Assembly (NCBI GenBank): GCA_963576475.1 | Contig: OY754978.1 | Location: 1,475,364 to 1,539,363, forward strand | DNA from: Molanna angustata | Taxonomy: Eukaryota > Arthropoda > Insecta > Trichoptera > Molannidae | Direction: 5' to 3' | Length of the DNA stretch: 64,000 nucleotides | Shown here: piece after piece, positions 1 to 11,239 of the stretch | Position numbering within the stretch: position 1 is the stretch's first letter | Layout: each line of letters begins with the position of its first letter | Made by a program: the position numbers and the translations under genes | The notes under the pieces: model-generated | What the model was told of the DNA's origin: nothing | Databases searched by the model: none | Seen by the model: the letters and a program-made list of their open reading frames with translations, nothing else

Positions 1-1305
1 AGTATTAAAGTCTGACTGTATCAACTATCATATCCACATGTTTAGTACAAAGCTCTTTATACTATTGAACGTCACTGCGTTAAAACAATTACTCACACAA
101 TAAATTCATGTTTAACGAATGAGATAATCAAACAATAAATAGCACTTCAATAAATAATATGACGATCAATGAGGGATTATTTAATTGGTATTTAATAAGC
201 CAATAGCTATTTTGTCTGTGAAGACTATGACCCGAATACACAGTCCTAGATAACTAAATACTAACTCCTAATCACACTGGAGTATTCTTAAATTAGTGAT
301 TGCGTTGCAGAGACATCACTAACTAAATACTACGTCAAACTTAAGGTCGATGTCCTAGAATTTCACATTATTGTGGATGAAGAAAAGAGATTTCTACGGG
401 TTTAAATTAATGTGTAAAATGTTTTTTTTTATCATAACACAAACACATGTAACCAAGCTAATACTGACACGATTCTTCTGGAATTTCAGCGAATATTCGG
501 CATCTCGTATACATCGCTGAATACTCTGTGTGGGATTTGAATTGATAAAATTACCAAAGACATATTTGACGAAGTCGATAAAATCATAATCTATGGAAAA
601 TATCTCATATTTTAGTATTAAACCACTCGAAAGGTTCTTAGCAATCAAACTCAATTTTTGACAGTTCGCAAATGTTTGTTTACGCCACTGTCAATGTTAA
701 TTTATGTCTCTGCAATGCAATTCTCATACAAACAAATCGTAACATCCTCTAGTTAGGAAGCCACGTGATCTCCTAACTTATGTTAGCGACTGTGCAATGA
801 AAACATGGTTAGTATTTAGGTGGGACTCTGCATTCGGGACTAGGATACGAATGCAGAGTCTATTCATATCTTCTCAGTGCAAAACTGATGTTCTACAAAA
901 TAATAGCTGAATTAAATTTGCAAATGTTTGCTGTAGGATCAACAAAAACTGAATTATAAGAAATAAATTGAATATTTAATAACACAAGTATTTTTATCTT
1001 ACTAGTGAGTAACCGATTAAGAAATTTATTCTTTAAAACATGTATCAAAAACAGAGAAACGAAATAAGATGTAAATTAATGTAAATTAAATTTTTGTTTT
1101 TTATTTTCTCCCTTTGAAATAAAAGTTGGATAAAATTTCGACATGGCAATAAATTCTTCACATTCATAAAAGTACTTAAAGTATACATACATATGTTTAA
1201 TAATAAATAAAACATTACCACATTAGTTTTTGTGTAAGTTTAAGTATCGGACACAAAGAAAGACAGCATTGAATGAAGTAAAAAGTCACTATGTTTATTG
1301 TTATT
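1..1305. other. AT-rich intergenic DNA, no gene recognised
   Basis: I see no convincing coding, RNA or repeat feature here. An 86-codon open frame on the minus strand (394-654) has no recognisable domain and no neighbour that would support it. Confidence 0.5.
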
Positions 1306-2116
1306 TTAACCCATTCCCTCCCGAGGCGGTGTAGCGCACGGGCCGAAACAAAATGGTCTTCACTCCCGCAGCCGTGTAGCACACCGCCTGATATAACACT
1401 GCGTTCTATCTTAATTTTAGTGTACTTATCACCATCTATCGGTTATAAGCGAAAGTTTTTTATTAATAAAAGGATAATAATATAATATATTGGTAAACTT
1501 TAAAAAGTTTTCATAGAACAAAAAACTACAGAAATATATTTTATCTGAGTGCATAGTTTTGGTGTGGCAGTGCATTAAATGCCAAGTTGCACTGCACCTC
1601 CCTGAGTGCTTCAAAATTTATCATTCAGCCACCAATTTGTAGAATATATTCAATATAATATGATAAAATATATGGTAATTATTCGGAATAGTATATAAAC
1701 GCCAATTTTGTTGATTTTTTGTCTATAGGTAGATAAAAATATACATATTACGGGAAAAATATTCATTTTCCCGGGAAACGTCTAGAAAAATAAAAAAAAA
1801 TAATATTAAATTACGAAAAATGTATGAAAATCTAAGCAAATAGTTGCTTTTTTGACATCTATGGGCGAATATTCAAACTAATTTTTAGTATAGAAACACG
1901 CGACGAAAATCTCAAGTTAATGAAAATTCTATGAAATATCTAAAATTAGTAATGTTTAAAAAAATACAATGTTATAAAATATTTAAATACTACTTAAATT
2001 TGAATTTTTGACACTGATTGAAAACGAGAATTCCGGTGAGATTAAGTATATCGAAATTATTTTAGGTCATCAAAATGAAATATTGTATGCTTTGCGCGTG
2101 AGCAAAATGCATTATA

Positions 2117-2460
2117 CATTGAGTGACAGTATGTATTGCAACTCGCTCACGCGAGTAGCAATAATAACTACATACAAACCTAACCTAACCAATTTTTACC
2201 AAAAGATTGCTTACAATAGGTTGGTTAGGTTTGTATTTAGTTATCATTGCGACTCGCGTGAGAGAGTTGCATTATACATTGAGTGACAGTATGTAATGCA
2301 ACTTGCTCACGCGAGTCGCAATAATAACTACATACAAACCTAACATAACCAATTTTTACCAAAAGTTTGCTTATAATAGGTTGGTTAGGTTTGTATTTAG
2401 TTATTATTGCGACTCGCGTGAGCGAGTTGCATTATACATTGAGTGTAAATTGATTGTAAC
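2117..2460. repeat. Tandemly duplicated palindromic element
   Basis: Two copies of a palindromic unit follow each other at a period of about 160 bp (GAGTGACAGTATGTA recurs near 2120 and 2280). Each unit folds on itself. CAACTCGCTCACGCGAG on the left complements CTCGCGTGAGCGAGTTG on the right, and AACCTAACC complements GGTTAGGTT. The arm sequence is related to the repeat array at 49108-49820. Open frames that cross it are by-products of the repeat. Confidence 0.75.
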
Positions 2461-2612
2461 TCAACCTAACCAAATTAAAATAGTTGAAATGATATTCGCA
2501 CGTAATATTATTATTTTTATGATATTACAATAATAACTACATACATTCAAACTTTGTGTTTTAATTAAAGTTATTTATATATATACGGTGTTTAAATGAG
2601 AAATAGTTTTTG

Positions 2613-2716
2613 TAAACAAAGTATGGCAAAACTATTGTATTCTTTTCTATTTGCCGATAGATGTCAACAAAGTATGGCAAAACTATTGTATTCGTTTCTA
2701 TTCGCCGATAGATGTC
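2613..2716 (+). repeat. 52-bp tandem doublet
   Basis: The stretch from CAAAGTATGGCAAAACTATT to CCGATAGATGT occurs twice back to back with about two mismatches. It lies inside the piggyBac-like element. Confidence 0.75.
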
Positions 2717-3208
2717 CCAAAACCACCAAATTGTATGGTATTCTCGATACATTTTTCCATATTTTTTTTAATTTTTCCTGGGCGTTTCCCAGGAAAATGA
2801 ATATTTTTCCCGTAATCTGTATATTTTTATCTACCTATAGACAAAAAATCAACAAAATTGGCGATTACATACTATTCCGAATAATTACCAAATATATATA
2901 TGTAACATAATTGTTTACTTCATAAATATTAAAGTTTGTTTTCTAGTTTGAGTAAAAATATTTTTCTATAATTTTTTTTCACCCCTTAAAAATATATATT
3001 TCATTGCTATAAATAAACAAAAAAAATATGTCATTCTATTGTAAATATTGTTTTATTGATACTTGAAAATTTTCATTATAATCCAATTACAAATAAACAA
3101 TCCACAGCAATTATAGTAAAGTGATGCTCTCCTTGAATTACGCTGCACAAATTAATTCTGTCTTTAAGGGCATTTGTATGGGCAGTCAATTCGGGAGGGA
3201 TGGGTTAA

Positions 3209-4137
3209 TTCTAAACATTTATTTTCATATCTTAGTGTACCGAATTACAAATGAAATAAAAATAAGTTTAGCAACATTTGTAACATATGAAAAACTTTAG
3301 CAAATAAAATATTTTCACTTTAGACGCGAAGTTTATTTTCAGGTCTACAAAAATAAAAGCAATAAGAAACTATATTTCTGTTAATAATGGGTTACTGTGT
3401 ACAATACCTACTTTTTTGTAATACTTGTTTGCTAATTACTAGGCAGTGATATTAATCACGATAATCCGTATTGATAAAATAACATTTATATAGAAAATAA
3501 GAACAACAGCTACAAAAAATATCTCTTTTTATGTACTCAACATTTTGACATTAGATAATCATAGACTATGAAGCTGGAAGGAATCATAGACTTAATAATA
3601 TATGTCTATGGAAGGAATAAATGTCATAGACGAACAATTTTAAGACAGAAATTTTTCAATATTTTTGCCAGCGTAAATAATAAAATTGAATAAAATACTT
3701 AATTTCATAAACATGATATATTTTTAAAATACGTAAATGTAAATATTTGTATGAAGATTAAGAATTAAATTATGTCCCCATAGATATTGTGTATTCTGCC
3801 ATACAAATTGTATGAAACATAGTAGTCACAAATTCAATTTTTACAAAAATTGTAAAAAAAGTTAGAATTGCGTACAACTTATAATGTTAGTACATATTTT
3901 TTATAGAAAATTAAAGTATCTAGTCGGGGTATTTCAACATTTTTCGTTATTTTTATTTTTTTGGAAATATAGGCAGTTAAATAGAAATTTGTTATAAAGA
4001 TAAAAATTTCAATAAAAAAAAATGAGAAACCCTGGAACTTTTCCATGTACACAATGCAAATATATACATACTACTTAATGTGTATATTTTTTATAGAAAA
4101 TTAAAATATCTGAAGGTTTCCCCATATTTTTAAATTA
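3209..4137. other. AT-rich spacer
   Basis: No gene is visible. A short direct repeat around TTTTTTATAGAAAATTAAA occurs near 3899 and again near 4087. Confidence 0.45.
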
Positions 4138-4189
4138 TTGGATTCAAATCTGCAACCAGCGCGCCAACCGCTCTGTCCCCACCCATTAA
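4138..4189 (-). mobile_element. tRNA-like SINE head, fragment
   Basis: Read on the minus strand, the sequence runs GACAGAGCGGTTGGCGCGCTG and then a degenerate B-box-like GATTTGAATCC. This matches the A-box half of the tRNA-derived SINEs at 7880 and 61524. Only the promoter-like head remains. It could also be a decayed tRNA pseudogene. Confidence 0.45.
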
Positions 4190-4250
4190 AATTTATGATA
4201 GGAAGTGATATTTTTAGTAAAACAATCTTATTTTGTTACAGAATATTTTT

Positions 4251-5771
4251 TTAATCCTTATAATGCGTGCCAACATGACCTTTGAGTGCGCTCTTTTGAA
4301 CAAATGCCTTGCCGCATAAATCACATTTGTAATTTTTTATATTGTAATGTATCTTAAGATGTTCTTTAAAATTTTTCCTTCTGAGGAATTCCTTGTTGCA
4401 AAATTCACATTTATATTCCTTTATTCCTGTGTGAATCTTGGTATGTGATTGCAAAGTGTACTTACAACCAAATGTCTTAGAACATGAAGTACATGCAAAG
4501 TTCTTCACTTTGTGATGTGATGATTGTATGTGTCGTTGCAACAAGAAGGAGTTGTAGAATATTTTATCACACAATGTACAAAGAAAAGATTTGTGCTTCT
4601 TTCCGTGAACATTGACCAAATGATGGTTTAATGTTATATGAAATTTAAACAACTTCGGGCATTCGCTACACTTTGTTAACTTTATTTTACTGTGAAACAT
4701 CTTTTTGTGGTAATAATACGCATTCATTGAGCATAATTCTTTGTTGCAAATCTCACAGACTGCAAGAAAGGGTTTCTTTGGCACACCTTGATGTGCCTCC
4801 ATGTGCTGCGTGAAAAATTTTTTGGTTCTGAATGAATTTCCACAAACTTCACATACATAATTGGGAAAATGTTTAAAGTAATGTATAACTAAACCGCGTT
4901 TGTGAAGGTGATTCTCCCAACAAATGGGACATTCTAAAGAATCGGAATCCAACTTAGGGATGTCAAAACTGGCCTGCCGACACATTTCCAATTCCTGTTG
5001 GTAGCCAGTAGCTCTTTGCATTTCCTCAGTATTTGTTGACCACTCATCCTCACTCTTGTAATTTGTTTTTAGTTCTTTGAAACCATTTGTGTTCTCTGGA
5101 GATGTGTCATTATCCGACATAATTATATTGTCATCATTAAGTGCAGATTTGAAAGTTACCGATGATTTAGTATTGAACAATGTTTTTTTTCTCTTATTGC
5201 GTAAAGTTTCAAGATATTTCTTAATATTGACAATGGCCTGGTTTCTATCAAATGTCATATTTTTTTGGTGCAACATGGTTTGTTTTTTTCTATGATGGAA
5301 TTTAAGAGCTTCGGATGGTTTAATATTTGATGATGATAATGTTCTTTCAATGTCAGCAGTTTTGTACGAGTCCTTAACCATAGGGACATAGTGATCTTCC
5401 ATTTCACTGAACACATCTTGGTGTTCATTGACTGGAAATTTCATATTAGTTCCAATGTTGAAATCATATGTTGGGTTTTTTGATCCAATTTGTTCGTGAG
5501 CGACCAAACGTTTTTGGGAAAGTTTAATCTTCGTACGGAACATGCAACAGTATTTGAGTATTTTTATACATTCTTCACAAATCTTGATGCTGGATTTTTC
5601 AATTGAGACATTCAAGCGTATATTGAAGCAGTCTTCGATCATATCTGAATAGTTTTCGACATCATTGAGTCCGACAATATAATCTTTATGTAAATGTTTC
5701 AAATTATTTTTGTTGTTACATAAAATACATTGAATTTGGCTTATGGGTTGATTCAACAAACTTTCCATCAT
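4251..5771 (-). CDS. ZAD-C2H2 zinc-finger protein (ZNF-1), divergent member
   Basis: This 506-residue protein is predicted to act in the nucleus as a sequence-specific DNA-binding factor. The ZAD occupies about residues 13-85, with ligands C15/C18 and C65/C68 and the family pattern Y..MI..CF.I. ZADs in other insects mediate protein dimerisation. A serine/lysine-rich linker follows, then the family segment DEWSTNTEEMQRATGYQ at roughly residue 243, then eight C2H2 fingers to the C-terminus. The third finger has a longer loop between its histidines. Its linker is unlike that of the other members, so it is one of the older branches. The second M (residue 2) is an equally plausible start. It is the leftmost gene of the array. 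Confidence 0.93.
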   Translation of the reverse strand: MMESLLNQPISQIQCILCNNKNNLKHLHKDYIVGLNDVENYSDMIEDCFNIRLNVSIEKSSIKICEECIKILKYCCMFRTKIKLSQKRLVAHEQIGSKNPTYDFNIGTNMKFPVNEHQDVFSEMEDHYVPMVKDSYKTADIERTLSSSNIKPSEALKFHHRKKQTMLHQKNMTFDRNQAIVNIKKYLETLRNKRKKTLFNTKSSVTFKSALNDDNIIMSDNDTSPENTNGFKELKTNYKSEDEWSTNTEEMQRATGYQQELEMCRQASFDIPKLDSDSLECPICWENHLHKRGLVIHYFKHFPNYVCEVCGNSFRTKKFFTQHMEAHQGVPKKPFLAVCEICNKELCSMNAYYYHKKMFHSKIKLTKCSECPKLFKFHITLNHHLVNVHGKKHKSFLCTLCDKIFYNSFLLQRHIQSSHHKVKNFACTSCSKTFGCKYTLQSHTKIHTGIKEYKCEFCNKEFLRRKNFKEHLKIHYNIKNYKCDLCGKAFVQKSALKGHVGTHYKD

Positions 5772-5823
5772 ATCTTTCGAACAACAAGTAATAATGATGG
5801 TATTTTTACAGGAATATAGTTCT

Positions 5824-5850
5824 ATAGATCATCTAAAAATAAAATAAACC
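5824..5850 (-). promoter_or_regulatory. Leader block of ZNF-1: acceptor-like TAG followed by uORF ATG
   Basis: In mRNA sense the sequence reads TTATTTTATTTTTAG|ATGATC about 60 bases upstream of the main start. The ATG opens an 8-codon uORF that ends in TAA. The upstream GTAAGG motif seen in other paralogs is not recognisable here. Confidence 0.5.
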
Positions 5851-5949
5851 TTTCAATATTCTTCTTTTAAAAATTATGCGGTGACTACAATATTTTATTT
5901 TAGAATACATGATTACTTTATTATATATACCACATATTTATATATTTAA

Positions 5950-6140
5950 CCACTTCATGCTTTTGAACGAACAGTGTATGCGGGTGGCGCATACATCCTA
6001 TCATGTTTCCACTTGACGCTCGTAGAGGTTTACAAAATTTCTTTCTTCTGTTTTAAGAAAACAAAATTATTTAAGTATTATAAAATAATCTGATGTTTTT
6101 AGTTCTATTTTTGTGAGAAAAAAAATCAAGCATGAAGTGG
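5950..6140. mobile_element. 191-bp piggyBac-type MITE
   Basis: TTAA flanks both ends (5946-5949 and 6141-6144). The termini are perfect inverted repeats, CCACTTCATGCTT and AAGCATGAAGTGG. It has no coding capacity. The terminal sequence differs from that of the element at 1310, so this is a separate family. Confidence 0.85.
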
Positions 6141-6144
6141 TTAA

Positions 6145-7299
6145 ATGAGGTTATCGTATTGCAGAACATTTTATCATCTGCTTCATACAAAGACTAAATA
6201 AAAATATTTGGGAGTAAGTATTTATACTTATTAATAAAATGCGATATAATTAATACATGTTTTTGACGCGCCAATGTAATCTTAGTAGTCCGAACCAAGG
6301 AAATAATTTGAATAATTTTAAGTATTGATTATATTTAGATACTTATATTACAAATATGGGATAAAAATTGGATGTGATTAAAACAAATAATACTTTTTTT
6401 GTTGAAGGTAATTCACGCTGCAAATATTGCTTTGTGACGATATAATATCGAAATTCCTTGTAATATCATGTCAAATATATAAATAACAAACTTATGACAT
6501 AAAATTTTGAAATGTATCATACATTTTTTTTACTCACTTCATAACTTAGTATACTTTTCACTAAATCACCGATTAGTGTTAAATTTTCTTAGCAACCACG
6601 ACAATGTGAATATATTATGTGAATATATAATGCAGCAAATATCATTTAAAACATACTTAGGTGTTTTTTCTATTTGGGATAGCTAATATTTTTATATAAG
6701 TAAGAATTAAGAATATTGCCGAGCATCGAAATATGATCGAAATTCATTACAAAAATCTGACAGATACCATAAACAAATTAATTTTAACCATGATTTTACC
6801 TTACCATAATAAATTGAGATTATCTTCATTTTTAAAACTAATTTCATATGCAATAAGATTTACCAATATCACTTAATTTGGAATTAAATTAAATGCTTTC
6901 ACGATATTTCCACATTCAAGGAACCAAATGTCATACTTTCTTCTCTTAACATTCATGTGCATATTTTAAATTTCTTGATTTCGTTAGTCATTCCAATACA
7001 CCCTATTGTTTTATTTAAACTTTTTTTTATTATTTTTATAGATCACACAACACATTATTTTTTTATTATTCTATATATATGTAGGCTATGGTTTTAGACA
7101 GAATATTTAGAAAACTGCTATCAAGTTCAATTGAAAAACAAAATTTAATTGTATACCTATATTTTTTGTGTCCCAAATCATTTCAATATACTTACTTATT
7201 TACAGTATCTGAATATTGTATCTTATGAAGATATTACCTGTGTCTAGAAAACTTTCTATATGAGGAATTACTTATTTTTCTAATATATTTGAGAAGCAT
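6145..7299. other. AT-rich spacer
   Basis: No gene, tandem repeat or inverted repeat that I can support was seen in this stretch. Confidence 0.45.
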
Positions 7300-7302
7300 G
7301 CT

Positions 7303-8758
7303 TGGGGGCGACTGCTCCAACGTACCTATTTTTCAATTTGATATTGCATCATTACTACAAATTATTTTGAAAAAAATAACTTAGTTAGGATATTAATAAA
7401 GAAAAATATACCTTAACTTTTTAATTATGTTCTTTATATATTTTTGTAGAAAAATAATAAGCATACCCCGATTGTTAAACATTTATCTTGTATTTTTAAA
7501 AAACAATAAGGCATAGAGCAATACATATTTTTTTAAATTAAAGAAGAACAAAATACCTACCTCGAAAAATATGTTGTGACGTTGCACTAATGCATCATAT
7601 GATATTCATTTAAAGTTATTCAATTCAAACCAAGCATTGCATGTCGTAAACATTATGTTTTGTAATGCATAAATATTGTATGTCACATGCCATGTTTGAA
7701 GCTAAAATATTGTATGTCCACATAAATACTGGACATACAATAATAGTTAGGCACAAACAAACAGCCGTTGCAGCAGATACAATTAACATATTTCTAATTT
7801 GTTTCAAAAATTTATCATTTCTGTACTCTTAAACAAACTCTCTTTGGAAGGAAATTTTATAATGCAACATATTCAGATGGGTCGGTGGCAGAGCGGTTAG
7901 CGCGCTGGGCTAGTAATCCAGTGGTCGAGAGTTCGAATCCTGCCTCGACCGATTTCGTTCACCTAAGCACAAGGGAACGTAGGAAGATGTATACTTGTTT
8001 AACAAGGACATATTCATTTTTTATATAAAAAAAAATAAAATAAAATTTAATTATACAAATTTAGTGTGTTTAGAAAACTCATCTTCATTCTTCACTACTA
8101 TGTAATAGTGCAAATTCACGAGTTTTAACTCACAATTATTTAATGTTATATACAATGAAATATATTAAATAGAGACTTAAATATGGAAATATTATGATGA
8201 GTTATGAAATATTTATATTAATTAAAGTAATGTTTAAAATGTAGCACAGTTAAATTATATCCATCAACAACACATCTTTATTCCAATGTATTGTATGTCC
8301 ATGTTTAGCCTGCACATTTTGGCTCCTAAATATTGTGTGTCCATGCTTGGCCTACACATGGCCTTATAAACAATAGTTTTTCATTAAAAATATGATTAAT
8401 GGATAGATCTAAAATAAGTTACTATGCACAAAAATGTTGAAGCAATATAATAAAACAGTAATAGGTTATCAAATTGTTGAATTAATAAGAGTTCAAACTT
8501 TCAAAACTATTTTTCTCAAAACTATCAAAGGTGGACATACAATATTTTGGTATTAACCCATTGAAATATAAGATAAAACATTCAAAATCAGGGTATGCCA
8601 TTATTTTTCTACAAGAATTTATACAAAACATTATCAAAAAGTTCAGGTATATTTTTCTTTATTTATACCCAAACTATCTAAATTATTTTTTCAAAATGAT
8701 TTGAATAGAAATAATGATGGTATATCAAATTGAAAAATAGTCCCCTTAAGTATCCATT
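7303..8758. mobile_element. DNA element with long (about 170 bp) imperfect inverted termini
   Basis: The left arm at about 7310-7480 and the right arm at about 8585-8750 are imperfect inverted repeats. Both contain CTATTTTTCAATTTGATA near the outer edge and GTAGAAAAATAAT near the inner edge. The core carries several copies of TATTGTATGTCC in both orientations. No transposase frame is open, so I cannot assign a superfamily. A tRNA-derived SINE sits inside it. Confidence 0.6.
7880..8020 (+). mobile_element. tRNA-derived SINE (Thr-AGT-like head)
   Basis: The first 72 bases fold as a tRNA-like cloverleaf. The acceptor is GGTCGG/TCGACC, and the anticodon stem CTGGG/TCCAG encloses loop CTAGTAA (anticodon AGT, threonine). 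The T-stem is badly paired, and the head is followed by a unique body (TTCGTTCACCTA, then GGAACGTAGGAAGATGTATA, then ACAAGGACATATTCATT). That same head-plus-body occurs again at 61524. It is therefore a SINE and not a functional tRNA gene, although a tRNA finder may score the head. Confidence 0.8.
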
Positions 8759-8759
8759 C

Positions 8760-9565
8760 ATTATACCAATTGTTTCTTGGCATCTTCTGAATTTATTTTA
8801 CTACCTAACCATCTTGTTCCATTTCTCATTACTGTGGCTGCTGAATGTCACTTTTTTTTATTTGATTAGTTTGTTGTAGAGCAAGCTCCAGTGGCGCCAT
8901 CCTTGGTCCGGCTCTGCTTATTGACTTCATGGGTGTGATTTTAATCATTATTTGGGTATTAAAAAAATAAAACATATTTTTAATAAAGCAAAATTTTAAT
9001 CATGTCTTGAAATATTGTAATACAATAATAAAATTTACAATTTTTACATTAACATGCACCTATTTATTTACTAATAATGACAATATTATATAGACATGTT
9101 TATAAATGGCTGCATTATATTTGTAATTTTACTTAGTGGATATTAAAAATATAACAAATAGAAACAGATCTGCAAATTGATCCTAATATAAGCAGATGTT
9201 TGTATGGAAAGTAAAATTGCAAATACTAAAAATAAAGGTGTTTATTGTGAACTCCGACAATGTTATAATAATCAGTTTGTCCTTCAAAAAATGAGAGTTT
9301 TTTACACTTCAAAGGTTTACAATACCTCAATGCAATTTAATGGTATAATTTTCATTGCAAAAACAAAATTTTTTACTCAATTTTCCAAAACATGGGAGCG
9401 TTGTATAACATTTGATATGAAATTTAAAAGAAGAAACAAATTTGCTGTCATTACCTATTCAGAGTAATAAATTTTGAAAAACACGAATTGTAAAAAAAAA
9501 TATAATTTGAAACAAATGAGGTAGTTACTGAAAAACATTTTGAATAATAACATCACCTACAGTGA
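8760..9565. other. Spacer, no gene recognised
   Basis: An 87-codon frame at 9204-9467 on the plus strand has no recognisable domain. Nothing else stands out. Confidence 0.4.
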
Positions 9566-9912
9566 GGCTAGCCCGAAGATTTTTATTATAATACATTAGA
9601 TGTCGTAGTTAGCAAATTTTGTATGAATCAAAGTGAGTCATTTTTCCGAGGGATTTTTGACGTTTTGGTTACAGACCACATCGTTTTTCTATAGAGAATA
9701 ACGACTAATGTGAATTGTTTTCGGATTCATTTGTCTAAAAAACATTTTAATTATTAAAGTTTAGAGAACAGTTATTATCTAGGATGTGATGAAATGTAAG
9801 GAAAACTGAAATATGTTGCCAACCAAAATGTCAAACGCGTGATATTCCATGACTCACTTTTTGCACGGAGTACTACATCTAGTATTTTATAATAAAAATC
9901 TATGGGCTAGCC
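9566..9912. mobile_element. 347-bp MITE with about 45-bp inverted termini
   Basis: The left end GGCTAGCCCGAAGATTTTTA and the right end, read on the complement as GGCTAGCCCATAGATTTTTA, pair over about 45 bp with a few mismatches. There is no open frame. I could not recognise a target duplication, so the superfamily is open. Confidence 0.72.
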
Positions 9913-10511
9913 AAGGAATGCATTTTAACTGACCCTGCCCCGCTTCACCTCTACTTACTTCCTTGCGTCTCACTATCAACAAAAAAAAATATGGGAGATG
10001 ATACCAGTTTATTTTTTCCACTTTATTGTTACTTAAAATGATTTAAATTTAGTTAAATAAATGAATAAAAAAAACAAAACACCATACCCAAAATGCACAC
10101 ATAGATTGCCCCCACTATAAGGTTATATTATTTTGTAAAAAAATGTACAGTAAATAGTGTTCACTGTATTCTAGTAGATATAATTATTTTCACCCATGAT
10201 GTTATGTATACAGATCTTATAGATACATTGATTTGAAAGAAATATTTTATCAATTTATAGATGTTTTCTTATTTTATATGTATATTTTCAAAGCAGAAGT
10301 ACATTCTTTGGAATAAATCTCTCATCTGGCATAGTAAAGTGACAGACGTAACACTCTTATAAACAGATCGGGAACATATTATATAAACAAGACAGAAATA
10401 ACTTTGCTAGCCTAGATTTGTGTGATTGCAGCCAATGGGTGTACAGAAACCTTTTGAATACAAAATTTACATGCAAGACAATTGTACACAATTTATTTTT
10501 AAATTGTAATA

Positions 10512-10720
10512 GACGACTGCCATTGCACAGTTGGTTAGACGTTTGGTTTCTGTGCGGGCTTCCTGGGTTCGATCCCCAGCAGAGGACAAATTTATTTAAA
10601 TTCATTTCTCATGTAAATATTGTTTCTCTGGACTGGAAACAGTGGTAAGTTGGAGGAAAATGCCGTAAGGCAATAAACTCCCCATTTGTGCAGAGTACAA
10701 GGAAGTGTTTATTATTATAA
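10512..10720 (+). mobile_element. Second-type tRNA-derived SINE
   Basis: An A-box-like GCACAGTTGGTTAGACG is followed 25 bases later by a B-box, GGGTTCGATCCCC. A body follows that contains CTGGACTGGAAACAGTGG and a CCGTAAGGCAATAAACTCCCC segment, and it ends in an AT-rich tail. It differs from the SINE at 7880. A related but truncated body is present near 38878. Confidence 0.65.
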
Positions 10721-11235
10721 TTATTTTTTTAGAATTATTCATATTTTTATGTCATTAATATTGTAGAACAAATTATGTAATGTGTTGTGGCTTCAATAAA
10801 ATAGATTGTTTTATTTATGATCAATTAATTGTACAGTGTAACAAGAAATATTTTAGTGAAATAATTATACCGAAGAATATCAAATGTAAAATTAATTTTG
10901 ATTATAATGACAGTAAGGAAGATGTTGACAAATAAAAATAAACTAAAAATTATTTGTTATACAACATTAATCGCAAATTGTAATAAACTGTTTAGTATTG
11001 TGGGTGGATTATGAAAAAGATAAATGTAGTAACTCAACACACCAAGAAATAATGAAGGTAAAAAGTAGACAGTAAATCTAACTTACCTTTTTTTTCTAAG
11101 ATATTTTCTGTTCAGATCCACAAGTTTAGCTACATATAAGTAGCATTTCTTACGATCCGCATAAGACCCGTATAAAATTACAGGGGACAACCAAGAATTG
11201 GAGAAAGCTTATAAATGGCTGACTCAACATAAAAA
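10721..11235. other. AT-rich 3' flank of ZNF-2
   Basis: No feature beyond AT-rich spacer is supported. Confidence 0.4.
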
Positions 11236-11239
11236 GAAT

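Larger units (their letters stand above)
1310..3204. mobile_element. piggyBac-like non-autonomous element with TTAA target site
   Basis: The element is bounded by TTAA at 1306-1309 and 3205-3208. Its inverted termini are CCCATTCCCTCCCGA on the left and the complement of TCGGGAGGGATGGG on the right. TTAA duplication with CCC-starting ends is the hallmark of the piggyBac superfamily. Subterminal inverted repeats of about 120 bp (about 1668-1790 against about 2775-2900) lie inside. Near the left end a smaller inverted motif, GGCGGTGTAGC against its complement, occurs around 1324-1390. No transposase frame is visible, so this is a non-autonomous copy. It contains the duplicated palindrome at 2117-2460 and a 52-bp doublet near 2613-2716. 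Confidence 0.72.

Noticed and set aside
394..654. 86-codon minus-strand frame near the left edge
   Set aside because: No domain, no related copy in the window, and AT-rich composition like the surrounding spacer.
7880..7951. Functional tRNA-Thr gene
   Set aside because: The T-stem is mismatched and the sequence recurs with a constant non-tRNA tail at 61524, which fits a SINE.
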